In this document: positions 8,927 through 17,950 of the stretch, one piece after another | How the letters are laid out: each line of letters opens with the position of its first letter | Numbering within the stretch: the first letter of the stretch is position 1 | The notes under the pieces: generated by a model | The model's database searches: none | What the model was told of the DNA's origin: nothing | What the model saw: only the letters and a program-made list of their open reading frames with translations | Assembly (NCBI GenBank): GCA_013519935.1 | Contig: JACDUA010000020.1 | Coordinates: forward strand, 1-60,230 | Origin: Ectothiorhodospiraceae bacterium WFHF3C12 | Lineage (GTDB): Bacteria > Pseudomonadota > Gammaproteobacteria > Nitrococcales > Nitrococcaceae | DNA: 60,230 bases | Reading direction: 5' to 3' | Translations under genes and position numbers: made by a program

Positions 8927-8955
8927 AATATACGGATTCACTTCTGCGACAACAA
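8927..8955 (-). promoter_or_regulatory. Candidate panD promoter
   Basis: On the minus strand TATATT (8927-8932, 5 of 6) and TTGTTG (8950-8955) are separated by 17 bp, about 130 bp before the panD ATG. The -35 box lies inside the palindrome at 8947-8964, as expected for a repressor-controlled promoter. Confidence 0.45.
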
Positions 8956-8964
8956 GTGTTGTCG
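8947..8964. promoter_or_regulatory. 18-bp palindrome, probable operator between panC and panD
   Basis: CGACAACAAGTGTTGTCG has two 8-bp arms around a 2-bp centre. No T-tract follows on either strand, so it is not a terminator for panC. It covers the predicted -35 of panD, which suggests a dimeric transcription factor site; the factor is not identified. Confidence 0.5.
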
Positions 8965-9011
8965 TGGCCGGACGACAGTACCGCCCGCTGCCGCCCCTGC
9001 CCGGCCCGGTT

Positions 9012-9875
9012 TCAGGCCAGCGGCCCCGGCAAGCTGACCTCAAGGTTGTCGATGAGCCGCGCGCTGCCCAGGCGCGCCGCGGTGAGGATGACCAGTTCGC
9101 GATCCCCGGGCGCGGGCGGCTGCAGATCCGCCTGACGCCGGATGCTGAAATAGTCGGTGCGAAACCCGCGGCCGTCGAGGCGCTCACGCCCCCAGGCCTC
9201 CAGCGCGGCCACGTCCGCCGGGCCGGCCTTGAGCCACTCGGCCGCTTCCCGCAGGGTCGCGTAGATCTGCGACGCCGTTTCACGCTCCTCGGCCGAGAGA
9301 TAGGCATTGCGCGAGCTGCGGGCCAGGCCGTCGCCTTCGCGCACCGTATCGACGCCCACGACCTGCACGGGGAAATTGAGGTCGCGGACCATCCGGCGGA
9401 TGACGGCCAGCTGTTGATAGTCCTTCTTGCCGAAGACCGCCAGATCCGGCGCCACCATGTTGAACATCTTGGCGACCACCGTGGCGACGCCGACAAAATG
9501 GCCCGGGCGGTAGCTGCCGCAGAGGATATCCGACAGGCCGGGCACTTCCACGCGCGTGCTGAGCTGGTCGCCGTCGGGATAGACCTCGCGGACCGGCGGC
9601 GCGAAGACGGCGTCCACGCCCAGCGGCAACAACTGGGCACAGTCGGCATCCAGCGTGCGGGGATAGCTGTCGAAGTCCTCCCCGGGACCGAACTGCATGG
9701 GATTGACGAAGATGCTGACCACGACGCGATCGGACCGCGCCCGGGCCGCTTTGACCAGGGCCAGATGGCCGTCGTGCAGGCTGCCCATGGTGGGTACGAA
9801 TCCCACCTCCAGACCCTGACGGTGCCACTCACGCACCTGCTGGCGCAGCTCTGTCAGCCGGTTGATCGTGTGCAT
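9012..9875 (-). CDS. panC: Pantothenate synthetase
   Basis: Joins pantoate and beta-alanine using ATP to form pantothenate, through a pantoyl-adenylate intermediate. The 287-residue protein has the nucleotidyltransferase motif PTMGSLHDGHLALV near residue 29, SIFVNPMQFGPGED, GKKDYQQLAVI and the RSSRNAYLS loop. Only 13 bp separate it from panB upstream, so the two are one transcript. Confidence 0.98.
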   Translation of the reverse strand: MHTINRLTELRQQVREWHRQGLEVGFVPTMGSLHDGHLALVKAARARSDRVVVSIFVNPMQFGPGEDFDSYPRTLDADCAQLLPLGVDAVFAPPVREVYPDGDQLSTRVEVPGLSDILCGSYRPGHFVGVATVVAKMFNMVAPDLAVFGKKDYQQLAVIRRMVRDLNFPVQVVGVDTVREGDGLARSSRNAYLSAEERETASQIYATLREAAEWLKAGPADVAALEAWGRERLDGRGFRTDYFSIRRQADLQPPAPGDRELVILTAARLGSARLIDNLEVSLPGPLA

Positions 9876-9888
9876 GGCGGCAGGCGCT

Positions 9889-10710
9889 TCAGAAACAGTG
9901 TTCCTCGGCCGGGAACTGCCCGCGTTTGACGGCCCTCACGTACGCCTGTACCGCCGCGGGCACGGACTCGGCCTCACCCATGAAATCCTTGGAGAACTTG
10001 GGAGTCTTGCCCGGCGTGATGCCCAGCATGTCCTGCAACACCAGGATTTGCCCGTCGCACGAAGGCCCCGCGCCGATCCCGATCACGGGGATATCCAGGC
10101 GACTGGCCAGCGCCCCGCCCAGTGAGGCCGGGATGCATTCCACCAGCAGCATGTCCGCGCCGGCCTCCTGGAGCTTCTGGGCGTCCTGGAGCATCTGGCT
10201 GGCGCCAGCGGTGTCCTTGCCCTGAACACGGTAGCCGCCGATCTTGTGCACCAGCTGGGGTTGCAGGCCGAGATGGGCGCAGACGGGCACGCCGGCAGAG
10301 GACAGGGCCCGGACCAGGCTGGCCTGGTCGCCGGCGCCTTCCAGCTTGACCATGTGGGCGCCGCCCTCCTTCATCAGCCGGCCGGCATTGCGCATCGCCT
10401 CGTCGGCGTTCGTATAGCTCATGAAGGGCATGTCGGCCATGACCAGGGCGCGCCGGCGCCCGGCGGTGACACAGCGCGTGTGGTAGACGATATCGTCCAC
10501 CGTCACGGGGATAGTGGTATCCCGCCCCTGCATCACCATGCCCAGGGAGTCACCGATGAGCACCACGTCAACGCCGGCGGCATCCGCCACCGCCGAGAAG
10601 GTATAGTCGTAGGCGGTCAGGCAGGCGATGGCCTCGCCTTCCGATTTCATGCGGTGCAAACGGGAAACCGTTACCGGCTTGTCGTCGTGGGGCTTGATAC
10701 CGGCGTACAT
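9889..10710 (-). CDS. panB: 3-methyl-2-oxobutanoate hydroxymethyltransferase
   Basis: Transfers a one-carbon unit from methylenetetrahydrofolate to ketoisovalerate, making ketopantoate, the first committed step of pantothenate synthesis. The 273-residue protein has the barrel motifs LTAYDYTFSAVADAAG, LIGDSLGMVMQG, KLEGAG, AHLGLQPQ and IGIGAGPSCDGQILV. I use the ATG at 10710 because AGAGGT lies 5 nt upstream; a GTG two codons earlier overlaps that site. Together with folK (folate) and ilvC (ketoisovalerate precursor) elsewhere in the window, its substrates are locally represented. Confidence 0.97.
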   Translation of the reverse strand: MYAGIKPHDDKPVTVSRLHRMKSEGEAIACLTAYDYTFSAVADAAGVDVVLIGDSLGMVMQGRDTTIPVTVDDIVYHTRCVTAGRRRALVMADMPFMSYTNADEAMRNAGRLMKEGGAHMVKLEGAGDQASLVRALSSAGVPVCAHLGLQPQLVHKIGGYRVQGKDTAGASQMLQDAQKLQEAGADMLLVECIPASLGGALASRLDIPVIGIGAGPSCDGQILVLQDMLGITPGKTPKFSKDFMGEAESVPAAVQAYVRAVKRGQFPAEEHCF

Positions 10711-10775
10711 GCACACCTCTCGTGCTCGTCGGAACCGTCAACGGTCGCGGTCCCGGACCTCAGAAGCGCCTTAGC

Positions 10776-11423
10776 TTACAGCGCAAACGGCGACGGATTG
10801 AAGTAGTGGCGCCCGCTGCGTATTTCCTGGATGCGGTCAAGCAGCAGCTCGTACTCGGGATCGTTCTCCACCGGATTGATTTCGCTGGTATTGACGATGA
10901 GCAGCGGCGCGCCGTCGTAATGGTAGAAAAAGCGGATGTACGCCTCGCTGAGACGCTCCAGATAACCCGGATCCATACCCTGCTCGTAACCGATACCGCG
11001 CTTTGAGATACGCGCCTGCAGGACCTCCACCGGCGCCTGCAGGTAGACCACCAGGTCCGGACGGGGGATGCTCAGGGCCAGCTCCGAGTAGACGCGCTCG
11101 TAAAGCGCCATCTCATCGGCGTCCAGGTTCAGCTCCGCGAACACGCGGTCCTTGTCGAAGAGGAAGTCCGCCACCAGCCGCGGCCGGAACATGTCCGTCT
11201 GGCGCAGCGCCCGCAGTTGCTCGGCGCGTTGCAGCAGGAAATAGAGCTGGGCGGGAAAGGCGGCGTCCCGCGGTTGCCTGTAGAAGCGCTCCAGAAAAGG
11301 ATTCTCCTCGGCCTTCTCAAGCAACAGCTCGGCACCGAAGCTCTCGGCCAGCCGACGGCTGAGGCTCGTCTTGCCCACACCGATGGGCCCTTCGACGACC
11401 AAGTATCCCGGAATCTCGCTCAT
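10776..11423 (-). CDS. Deoxynucleoside kinase family protein
   Basis: A 215-residue P-loop kinase of the deoxyadenosine/deoxyguanosine kinase family. Visible motifs are VVEGPIGVGKTSL (Walker A), LLLEKAEENPFLERFY, the FDKDRVFAELNLD segment that corresponds to the family's catalytic ERS/DR region, and the lid arginines in ISKRG. Such enzymes salvage deoxynucleosides, but the substrate of the proteobacterial branch found between folK and panB is not evident from sequence. The location, 52 bp after folK and 65 bp before panB, is seen in other gammaproteobacteria and suggests co-transcription with the folate and pantothenate genes. Confidence 0.85.
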   Translation of the reverse strand: MSEIPGYLVVEGPIGVGKTSLSRRLAESFGAELLLEKAEENPFLERFYRQPRDAAFPAQLYFLLQRAEQLRALRQTDMFRPRLVADFLFDKDRVFAELNLDADEMALYERVYSELALSIPRPDLVVYLQAPVEVLQARISKRGIGYEQGMDPGYLERLSEAYIRFFYHYDGAPLLIVNTSEINPVENDPEYELLLDRIQEIRSGRHYFNPSPFAL

Positions 11424-11475
11424 GCCACCTCGCCGGTCACCCCCTCAAGGTCCAGACCCAACGCGGGCCCGGCGC

Positions 11476-11967
11476 TCAATCCGGCAGCCGCCGCAGGCCA
11501 CTGCCGTCGACGCGCGTGCACAGCACCGCCACGGGCCCGTGGCCCGGCACGCGCAGCGCCGGGCTCAGCTCGGCGAGAGGATACAGCACGAAGGCGCGTT
11601 CATGCAGGCCCGGATGGGGTAGAGTCAGCCTCTCATGGGCCATTTCCCGCTCCCCCCAGAGCAGCAGATCGAGATCCAGTATCCGCTCGCCCCAGCGCCG
11701 GCCGCGCCGCCGACCCTGGCGCTGCTCGATGCCGAGCAGCCCATCGAGCAGCGCCACCGGCTCCAGCACCGTGCTAAGCCGGGCGACGGCGTTCACGTAG
11801 TCGGGTTGGTCCTGGGGCCCCATGGGCGGATTGCGATACAGCGACGAGGCCGCGGTCAGGGACGTCCCGGGCAGCCGGTCCAGCGCCGCCAGCGCCGCCC
11901 GCACCTGACGCTCGGGATCGTCCAGATTGCTGCCAAGGCCCACGTAGGCGGTTACGGCACGGGTCAT
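11476..11967 (-). CDS. folK: 2-amino-4-hydroxy-6-hydroxymethyldihydropteridine pyrophosphokinase
   Basis: Transfers pyrophosphate from ATP to hydroxymethyldihydropterin in folate synthesis. The 163 residues include YVGLGSNLDDPERQVRAAL at the N-terminus, the magnesium-binding aspartates of ILDLDLLLWG, and LPHPGLHERAFVLYPL. Its ATG overlaps the pcnB stop by 4 bp, so it is coupled to pcnB. Confidence 0.97.
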   Translation of the reverse strand: MTRAVTAYVGLGSNLDDPERQVRAALAALDRLPGTSLTAASSLYRNPPMGPQDQPDYVNAVARLSTVLEPVALLDGLLGIEQRQGRRRGRRWGERILDLDLLLWGEREMAHERLTLPHPGLHERAFVLYPLAELSPALRVPGHGPVAVLCTRVDGSGLRRLPD

Positions 11968-13301
11968 TGCGCCTGGGAGTCACCCTGCGGCTTGCGCCGC
12001 CCACGCCGGCGGCGTTTCGCCGGCGCCTTCGATCCCTTGCCCGCCATGGCCTGACGGTCCTCCCCGTTGGCCTCCTGGAGGTCCGTCCACCATTGCGCCA
12101 CGGCCTCGTCCACCTCGCCCACCTCGGCGCGCAGGAGCAGGAAGTCGTAGGCGGCGCGAAACCGCGGATGGCCGAGTAGCCGCAGGGCGCGCTTGTTGCG
12201 ACGCTCCAGTCGCGGCTGAAGACTCCAGATCTCGCGCATGGGAATGCCGAAGCGCTTGGGCAGCATGACCTTCTGCACCTGGGATTGGTGAACGGCGGCG
12301 CCCGCCTCCTGGACCGCCGAGTTGGCGTTGTGACCCTCGTCGGACATGAGCTCGCGCATGCGCAGCTGCACCGCCGGCCACATCAGCGCGCCGAACAGGA
12401 AGGCCGGGGTCACGGGCTTGTCCTCGGCGATCCGGCGGTCGGTGTTGTCCAGCGCCCGGGAGATGAACTGCAGGGCGATCCCGTGGGTGTCCTGCTCCAG
12501 CGCGGCATCGGTCTCCGGAAACATGGGCCCGAACAGCCCATGCTGGCGCAGCATCTCGAAGGTCTCGAGCCCCATGCCGGAGAGCAGCAATTTCAGGACC
12601 TCGTCGAACAGCCGCGCCGCTGGCACGTGCTCGAGCAGCGGGGCCATCTCCGGGAGCAATTCGGCGGTGCGCCCCTCCAGCTTGAAACCGAGCTTCACGG
12701 CGAAACGAATTGCCCGGAGCATGCGCACGGGATCTTCCCGATAGCGGACCTCCGGATCGCCGATGAGTCTTATAAGGCCCTGGTCCAGATCGCTCATGCC
12801 GCCGACATGATCCACCACCGAGAAGTCGGCGATGTTGTAGTACAGGGCGTTGACGCTGAAATCCCGGCGCAGGGCGTCCTCCTCCAGGGTTCCGTAGACG
12901 TTGTCGCGGACGATGCGCCCGTCCTCGAACGCCACCTCGCCTTCAACGGCTTCGTCGTCGTCCGCGCCGGGGTCATGCAAGGCCCGGAACGTCGCCACCT
13001 CGATGATCTCGCGGCCGAAATGCACGTGGGCCAGGCGGAAGCGCCGGCCAATCAGGCGGCAGTTGCGGAACAGATCCTTCACCTCTTCGGGCCGGGCATC
13101 GGTGGCGATGTCGAAGTCCTTGGGCTCCCGCCCCAGGGAGAGGTCCCTGACGCCGCCGCCGACCAGGTAGGCCTCGAAGCCGGCGTTCTTCAGCCGGTAG
13201 AGAACCTTGAGCGCATTCTCGCTGATATCGGCGCGCGATATCCGGTGATCGGAGCGCGGGATTATTATTGAGTCGATGGAATTGGCCTCTGTGCCGGACA
13301 C
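11964..13301 (-). CDS. pcnB: Poly(A) polymerase I
   Basis: Adds 3' poly(A) tails to RNAs, promoting decay. The 445-residue protein has the class II nucleotidyltransferase head LVGGGVRDLSLGREPKDFD with the catalytic DxD, the RRDFSVNALYYN motif, and RYREDPVRMLRAIRFA. A basic C-terminal tail (KRRRRGRRKPQG) is typical of PcnB and separates it from CCA-adding enzymes. The GTG start at 13301 has no clear ribosome site; no other good start lies before the conserved head, so it remains the best choice. It heads the leftward pcnB-folK-pan group and is divergent from tRNA-Glu. Confidence 0.94.
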   Translation of the reverse strand: MSGTEANSIDSIIIPRSDHRISRADISENALKVLYRLKNAGFEAYLVGGGVRDLSLGREPKDFDIATDARPEEVKDLFRNCRLIGRRFRLAHVHFGREIIEVATFRALHDPGADDDEAVEGEVAFEDGRIVRDNVYGTLEEDALRRDFSVNALYYNIADFSVVDHVGGMSDLDQGLIRLIGDPEVRYREDPVRMLRAIRFAVKLGFKLEGRTAELLPEMAPLLEHVPAARLFDEVLKLLLSGMGLETFEMLRQHGLFGPMFPETDAALEQDTHGIALQFISRALDNTDRRIAEDKPVTPAFLFGALMWPAVQLRMRELMSDEGHNANSAVQEAGAAVHQSQVQKVMLPKRFGIPMREIWSLQPRLERRNKRALRLLGHPRFRAAYDFLLLRAEVGEVDEAVAQWWTDLQEANGEDRQAMAGKGSKAPAKRRRRGRRKPQGDSQAQ

Positions 13302-13311
13302 GGTCTATGGC

Positions 13312-13339
13312 TTGTGCGATGGAGAAGAGTGCGTATAAT
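13312..13339 (+). promoter_or_regulatory. Promoter of tRNA-Glu
   Basis: A perfect -10 box TATAAT (13334-13339) with TTGTGC (13312-13317) 16 bp upstream, about 78 bp before the tRNA. The same bases read as TATTAT on the minus strand, so the site could also serve pcnB. Confidence 0.55.
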
Positions 13340-13416
13340 ACCAGCCCCTGCGAAGGGCACATAGGACAGCCTACCAGCGACGGGCTGCCCTGCGAAGCCG
13401 GCAGACAGATCGCACC

Positions 13417-13492
13417 GCTCCCATCGTCTAGTGGTCCAGGACGCCGCCCTCTCAAGGCGGTAACCGGGGTTCAAATCCCCGTGGGAGCGCCA
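13417..13492 (+). tRNA. tRNA-Glu (anticodon CUC)
   Basis: A 76-nt cloverleaf. Acceptor arm GCTCCCA (13417-13423) pairs with TGGGAGC (13482-13488), discriminator G, and the CCA end is encoded at 13490-13492. The anticodon stem is CCGCC/GGCGG around the loop CTCTCAA, giving anticodon CTC, which reads GAG. The T arm GGGGTTCAAATCCCC is standard, and the D-arm/anticodon region follows the E. coli tRNA-Glu pattern (CGTCTAGTGGTCCAGGAC). A terminator follows at once. Confidence 0.95.
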
Positions 13493-13501
13493 GATACGAC
13501 G

Positions 13502-13537
13502 AAAGCCGCCCGAGATCATCGATGGCGGCTTTTTTTG
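13502..13537 (+). terminator. Rho-independent terminator of tRNA-Glu
   Basis: AAAGCCGCC (13502-13510) pairs with GGCGGCTTT, followed by a run of seven T (13530-13536). It ends only about 15 bp before the RDD gene start. Confidence 0.85.
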
Positions 13538-13551
13538 TGGGGTCCCGCTCA

Positions 13552-13986
13552 ATGATCGACCCGGATGCCGACGCACCCGCCGGTCTGATACGCAGGCTGG
13601 CCGCCATCATCTACGACCTGCTGCTGCTGGTCGGGCTCTGGATGGTCGCCACCGGCGCGCTGCTGCCGTTCACCCACGGCCGGGCGGTGCCCGCCGGTGA
13701 CCTGCTGTTCCGCCTCTACCTCACGCTCATCGCCTTCGGTTTCTTCGGCCTGTTCTGGACACGGGCGGGTCAGACCCTTGGCATGAAGGCCTGGCGGTTG
13801 CGCCTGCAGCAGCCCGATGGCCGCCCGGTCACCTGGCGTCAGGCGAGCATACGATTCGTGGTGGCGGCTCTATCCGCGGCGGCGGCCGGGCTCGGTTTTC
13901 TCTGGCAACTCATCGACGCTCAGGGTCGCAGCTGGCACGACATTGCCTCCGGGACGGTCATGGTCCGCACGGCCCGCCGCCGCTAA
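13552..13986 (+). CDS. RDD family membrane protein
   Basis: A 144-residue inner membrane protein. The RDD domain shows the Arg of GLIRRLAAIIYDLLLLVGLW and the Asp in that first membrane segment, a second segment LYLTLIAFGFFGLFW, the conserved TLGMKAWRLRLQ after it, and a third segment FVVAALSAAAAGLGFLWQLID with the final RSWHDIASGTVMV. Function of small RDD proteins is unknown; transport has been suggested. The ATG at 13552 is used since an upstream in-frame ATG is inside the tRNA terminator. The gene has no room for a normal promoter after the terminator, so expression may depend on read-through. It converges with lptG. Confidence 0.85.
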   Translation: MIDPDADAPAGLIRRLAAIIYDLLLLVGLWMVATGALLPFTHGRAVPAGDLLFRLYLTLIAFGFFGLFWTRAGQTLGMKAWRLRLQQPDGRPVTWRQASIRFVVAALSAAAAGLGFLWQLIDAQGRSWHDIASGTVMVRTARRR

Positions 13987-14032
13987 ACGCCTTCCGGCCG
14001 GTCTTCGCGGTGACGGGACCTGCCCGCAGATC

Positions 14033-15097
14033 TCAGCGCGACCGACGCATACCCCAGATGCCCGCCGCGAGGAACAGCAGCGGCGGCCCCAGAGCGCTCA
14101 ACATCACCGGGAGACCGTAGACCAGTCCCACGTAGTTGAGCACGCGGTTGGTGAAATAGAAGGCCATACCGATGATGATACCCAGGAACAGCTGCCGCCC
14201 GGTGCCTTTCTCGCGCAGGGAACCGAAGACCAGCGGCACCGTCAGCACCAGCATGGTCACCACGGCAATGGGCGTGGCGATCTTCACCCAGAAAGCGAGC
14301 CGGTAGCGCTCGCTCTCCAGGTCGTTGCGCTCCAGGTAGTCGATGTAGGTGGCCAGGTCGAAGATCGGCAGACGGCTCGGCTCAACGACCACGACATCCA
14401 GCACCTCGGGTTCGAGGCCGGTCTCCCACACGCCCGGGCCCTGCCGGGTTACCGCCACGCCTTGCCCCTCCAGCCGCGTGATCGTCGCCCGCGTCAGCCG
14501 CCATTGCCCCCGCCGGTAGTCGGCCGCCGGCGCCTCTAGAACGGAAGCCACACCGCCGTCCGCGCCGAGCCGATAGACCCGCAATCCCTCCAGGCGCCGC
14601 GGCGTTGGGGCCCGGTCCACCTCAATAAAGTGTTGCCCGTCCCGCGCCCAGAAACCGGTGGCTTCGCCCTTGGTTACCCGGTCGCTGATGGCCTCCGCCT
14701 TGAGGCGCTCCGCGGTTCGCTGCGCCGACGGCGCCACGAGCTCGCCCAGCACGAAGGCGATGGCCGCCAGCACCAGCCCGGCCAGCACCACCGAGCGGGC
14801 CACGCCGCCCACGGAGACGCCCGCGGCGCGTATCACCACCAGCTCATGGCGCTGAGCCATGGCCCCGAGCCCCAGCAGACTGCCGATGAGGGTGGCGAAC
14901 GGGAAGGTCTGGTAGGCGCGGTACGGGGCGGAGAGCAGCGTGTAAAGCAGCGCCTGGACCGTGGTGTAGTCGCCCCGGCCGACTTCTTCGGTCTCGGCGA
15001 GGAAGTCGAAGACCACCTCCAGCGACAGCACCACCAGCAGCGTGAGCAGGGCGCTGGCCAGGACCGTACGGGCAATGTAGCGGTCGAGTATGCCCAT
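14033..15097 (-). CDS. lptG: LPS export ABC transporter permease LptG
   Basis: Inner membrane permease of LptB2FG, which extracts lipopolysaccharide from the inner membrane and hands it to LptC. The 354-residue protein has six membrane segments in two groups of three (from LLTLLVVLSLEVVFDFL, and near the C-terminus ATPIAVVTMLVLTVPLVFG) around a periplasmic beta-jellyroll. The coupling-helix region FATLIGSLLGLGAMAQRHEL is conserved. I trimmed the frame to the ATG at 15097 (MGILDRYIAR), two bases after the lptF stop; the longer frame runs into lptF. The pair lptF-lptG is always adjacent. Confidence 0.96.
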   Translation of the reverse strand: MGILDRYIARTVLASALLTLLVVLSLEVVFDFLAETEEVGRGDYTTVQALLYTLLSAPYRAYQTFPFATLIGSLLGLGAMAQRHELVVIRAAGVSVGGVARSVVLAGLVLAAIAFVLGELVAPSAQRTAERLKAEAISDRVTKGEATGFWARDGQHFIEVDRAPTPRRLEGLRVYRLGADGGVASVLEAPAADYRRGQWRLTRATITRLEGQGVAVTRQGPGVWETGLEPEVLDVVVVEPSRLPIFDLATYIDYLERNDLESERYRLAFWVKIATPIAVVTMLVLTVPLVFGSLREKGTGRQLFLGIIIGMAFYFTNRVLNYVGLVYGLPVMLSALGPPLLFLAAGIWGMRRSR

Positions 15098-15099
15098 GA

Positions 15100-16176
15100 T
15101 CAACGCCCGGGCCAGCCGAACTGGCGGACCAGCCAGATGGCACCCACCGCCAGGGCGACGCCGTGAATCCACCAAAGCCCGAGCCACAGCGGCACCGTGC
15201 CCTGCTTGACCCACTCCTCCCCGGCGGCCAGGCCGTTGGAGTAGAGCAGGTAGATCAACACCGCCACGAACATGCTCGTGTATCGCACGTCACGGGGACC
15301 GCTGCGGGACAGGGGAACGGCGACGAAGCTCAGCACCAGCAGCATGAGCGGCAACGACACCCGCCACTGCAGCTCCGAGCGCAGAAAGGCCCGGTCCGAG
15401 GCCAGCAGCGCCGCAGTGCGCAGGCCGCCGCGGTCCGCGTCGGGTTCCCGGGCGGGCGGCGCCTCGATGCGGATGCCATGCTCGCGAAAACGCAACTTGC
15501 GCCACTGCCCGGCGCCGGGAACACCCTCGTAGCGGCTGCCTTCGTGCAGGACCAGGTATCGGGCGCCGGTTTCCGGGTCCTGGGTTCGCGTGGCGCGTTC
15601 GGCACGCAGCAGAACGGTCTCGCCGTCGCGTCGCCCCTTGAGGAAGACTCCCTCCATGGTGTGGCCGTCGCCGGCCACGTTCTCCACATAGACCATGCCG
15701 TCTATGCCCTTGGGCTGGAAAAAGCGTCCGGCCTGGACACCCTGCACCAGGAGCAGCGACTCCGCCTGGGCCATGAGCTCGTCGCTGGCGCGCTCTGCCC
15801 ACGGGGCCACGAAAAGCGTCACGCCGGCCACGGCCAGCGTCAGCGGCACGGCCACCAGGAAAACCGCCCGCAGCTGCCGCCCGGGACCGATGCCGCAGGC
15901 GGCCATGGCGGCCATCTCGGAGTCCCGGTAAAACCGGCCCAGGGCCAGCACCGTGGCGAGGAAGAAGCTCGCGGGTATGGTCATACCCAGCTGGGAAAGG
16001 GCCTCGTAACCGAGCAGCTGCAGGATCATCTGCCCCGGCACGTCGCCTTCCGCCGCCTGACCCAGGTAGCGCACGAAGCGATTGGTGAGCAGCACCAGGA
16101 ACAGCACGACGATAACCGCGACCCAGACGGTCAGCACCTCGCGTGCGATATAACGGCTGACAATGGCGGGCCTCAA
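15100..16176 (-). CDS. lptF: LPS export ABC transporter permease LptF
   Basis: Partner permease of LptG in the LPS extractor. The 358 residues begin MRPAIVSRYIAREVL, typical of LptF, followed by VWVAVIVVLFLVLLTNRFVRYL, a conserved second segment GMTIPASFFLATVLALGRFYRDSEM, a periplasmic jellyroll at about 135-260, and a last group of three segments with VSLPLMLLVLSFVAVPLSR. It is divergent from pepA, as in E. coli and Pseudomonas. Confidence 0.96.
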   Translation of the reverse strand: MRPAIVSRYIAREVLTVWVAVIVVLFLVLLTNRFVRYLGQAAEGDVPGQMILQLLGYEALSQLGMTIPASFFLATVLALGRFYRDSEMAAMAACGIGPGRQLRAVFLVAVPLTLAVAGVTLFVAPWAERASDELMAQAESLLLVQGVQAGRFFQPKGIDGMVYVENVAGDGHTMEGVFLKGRRDGETVLLRAERATRTQDPETGARYLVLHEGSRYEGVPGAGQWRKLRFREHGIRIEAPPAREPDADRGGLRTAALLASDRAFLRSELQWRVSLPLMLLVLSFVAVPLSRSGPRDVRYTSMFVAVLIYLLYSNGLAAGEEWVKQGTVPLWLGLWWIHGVALAVGAIWLVRQFGWPGR

Positions 16177-16443
16177 GGGCGGCTCCTTCGCTTCCGGGGC
16201 ATTGCGCGGGCATGATTATGGCCGTCCCGAGGGCCCGCCGGGAAGTGCGCGGGAGCGCCGGCGCCGGAACGCGGCGGCGCAGCGCCACGGCGATGTTGGA
16301 AAAACCGAGCGTTATGGCGCTTTTCGGCACGAACACTGCAAAGAAGACGCTTTGATGGATTAAGATGGTGCTTCGGCCGGCTGCCCGGGTGCGCCCGGCG
16401 GCTGCGATTCACTGCGAGCACAACGAGGCATGAGGAGTCGCCG

Positions 16444-17943
16444 ATGGAATTCAGCGTCAAGAGCGGCAGTCCGGAGAAACAGCGATCGGCCTGCGTCGTG
16501 GTGGGCATTTACGAGCCGCGGCGCCTGTCTGCCGCCGCCGAAGAGCTGGACGCGGCAAGCGACGGCTTTATTTCCGGCCTGCTCCGCCGCGGCGACATGG
16601 AAGGCAAGCTGGGCCAGTCACTGATGCTGACCCACGTGCCGGGCGTGCTCTGCGACCGCGTGCTGCTCATCGGCCTCGGCCGTGAGCGCGATTTCACCGA
16701 CGGCGGGTTCCGGCAGGCCGTCTCGGTCATGGCCAACCGGCTTCAGGAGGCGGGGGCCGCTGAGGCCGTCAGTTATCTTTCGAACCTGCACGTCAAGGGC
16801 CGGGACACCCTCTGGCGTGTCCGCGAGACCGTGCTCGGCGTCTCCCACACGCTCTACCGCTTCGACCAGCTCAAGAGCAAGAAGGACCAACCGCGTCGGC
16901 CGTTGCGCAAGCTCACCGTCAGCGTGCCCAGCCGGCGCGAGCTCCCGGGGGGCGAGCAGGCGCAGCGCGAGGCCGTGGCAATCGCCGAGGGCGTGAGCTT
17001 CGCCCGGGATCTGGGCAACCTGCCCGGCAATATCTGCACACCCACCTATCTCGCCGAACAGGCCGAGGCCCTGGGCAAGGCGCACAAGCAGCTCAAAGTG
17101 GAAGTGCTGGAACGCAAGGACATGGAGTCGCTGGGCATGGGCGCGCTGCTGTCGGTGGCTCGCGGCAGCCGCCAGCCGCCCAAGCTCATGATCATGCACT
17201 ACCAGGGCGGCCCCAGGGATCAGAAGCCCTATGCCCTGGTCGGCAAGGGCATCACGTTCGATTCCGGCGGTATCTCCATCAAGCCCGGGGCCGCGATGGA
17301 CGAGATGAAGTTCGATATGTGCGGCGCCGCTTCGGTCTTTGGCACCATCAAGGCCGTGGCCAGCCTGGAGCTGCCCATCAATGTCATCGGCGTGGTCCCC
17401 GCCAGCGAGAACCTGCCCGACGGCGACGCCAGCAAGCCGGGCGACATCGTCACGACCATGTCAGGGCAGACCGTGGAGATCCTCAACACCGACGCCGAGG
17501 GCCGGCTGGTCCTCTGCGACGCGCTGACCTACACCGAGCGCTACGAGCCCCAGACGGTCATCGACATTGCCACCCTCACCGGTGCCTGCATCATCGCCCT
17601 TGGCCACCAGGCCCATGCGCTGCTCGGCAACAACAACCCCTTGATCAACGACGTGCTCAGCGCCGGGCGCAAGGCCGGGGACCGGGCGTGGGAGCTCCCG
17701 CTGTGGGAGGAGTACCAGGATCAGCTCAAGAGCAACTTCGCGGACATGGCCAACATCGGGGGCCGGCCCGCCGGCACCATCACGGCAGCGTGTTTCCTGT
17801 CCCGGTTCACGAAGAAATTCCGCTGGGCGCACCTGGACATCGCCGGCACCGCCTGGAACAGCGGTGACAACAAGGGGGCGACCGGCAAACCCGTTCCCCT
17901 GCTTACCCAGTATCTCCTTGACCGCGTGGAGGAGAACGCCTGA
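16444..17943 (+). CDS. pepA: Leucyl aminopeptidase (cytosol aminopeptidase) PepA
   Basis: Zinc/manganese M17 aminopeptidase removing N-terminal leucine and other residues; in E. coli it also binds DNA (XerCD recombination, carAB control). The 499-residue protein has the metal site [19 protein letters not shown], the M17 signature [10 protein letters not shown] and the C-terminal catalytic region with [16 protein letters not shown] and [14 protein letters not shown] lies 8 nt before the ATG. It starts the rightward group pepA-holC-92 aa protein-valS. Confidence 0.97.
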   Translation: MEFSVKSGSPEKQRSACVVVGIYEPRRLSAAAEELDAASDGFISGLLRRGDMEGKLGQSLMLTHVPGVLCDRVLLIGLGRERDFTDGGFRQAVSVMANRLQEAGAAEAVSYLSNLHVKGRDTLWRVRETVLGVSHTLYRFDQLKSKKDQPRRPLRKLTVSVPSRRELPGGEQAQREAVAIAEGVSFARDLGNLPGNICTPTYLAEQAEALGKAHKQLKVEVLERKDMESLGMGALLSVARGSRQPPKLMIMHYQGGPRDQKPYALVGKGITFDSGGISIKPGAAMDEMKFDMCGAASVFGTIKAVASLELPINVIGVVPASENLPDGDASKPGDIVTTMSGQTVEILNTDAEGRLVLCDALTYTERYEPQTVIDIATLTGACIIALGHQAHALLGNNNPLINDVLSAGRKAGDRAWELPLWEEYQDQLKSNFADMANIGGRPAGTITAACFLSRFTKKFRWAHLDIAGTAWNSGDNKGATGKPVPLLTQYLLDRVEENA

Positions 17944-17950
17944 GTCGCGG

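Noticed and set aside
13265-13576. Minus-strand ORF reading through the tRNA
   Set aside because: A tRNA read-through artefact of the common type (SHGDLNPGYRLERA peptide).
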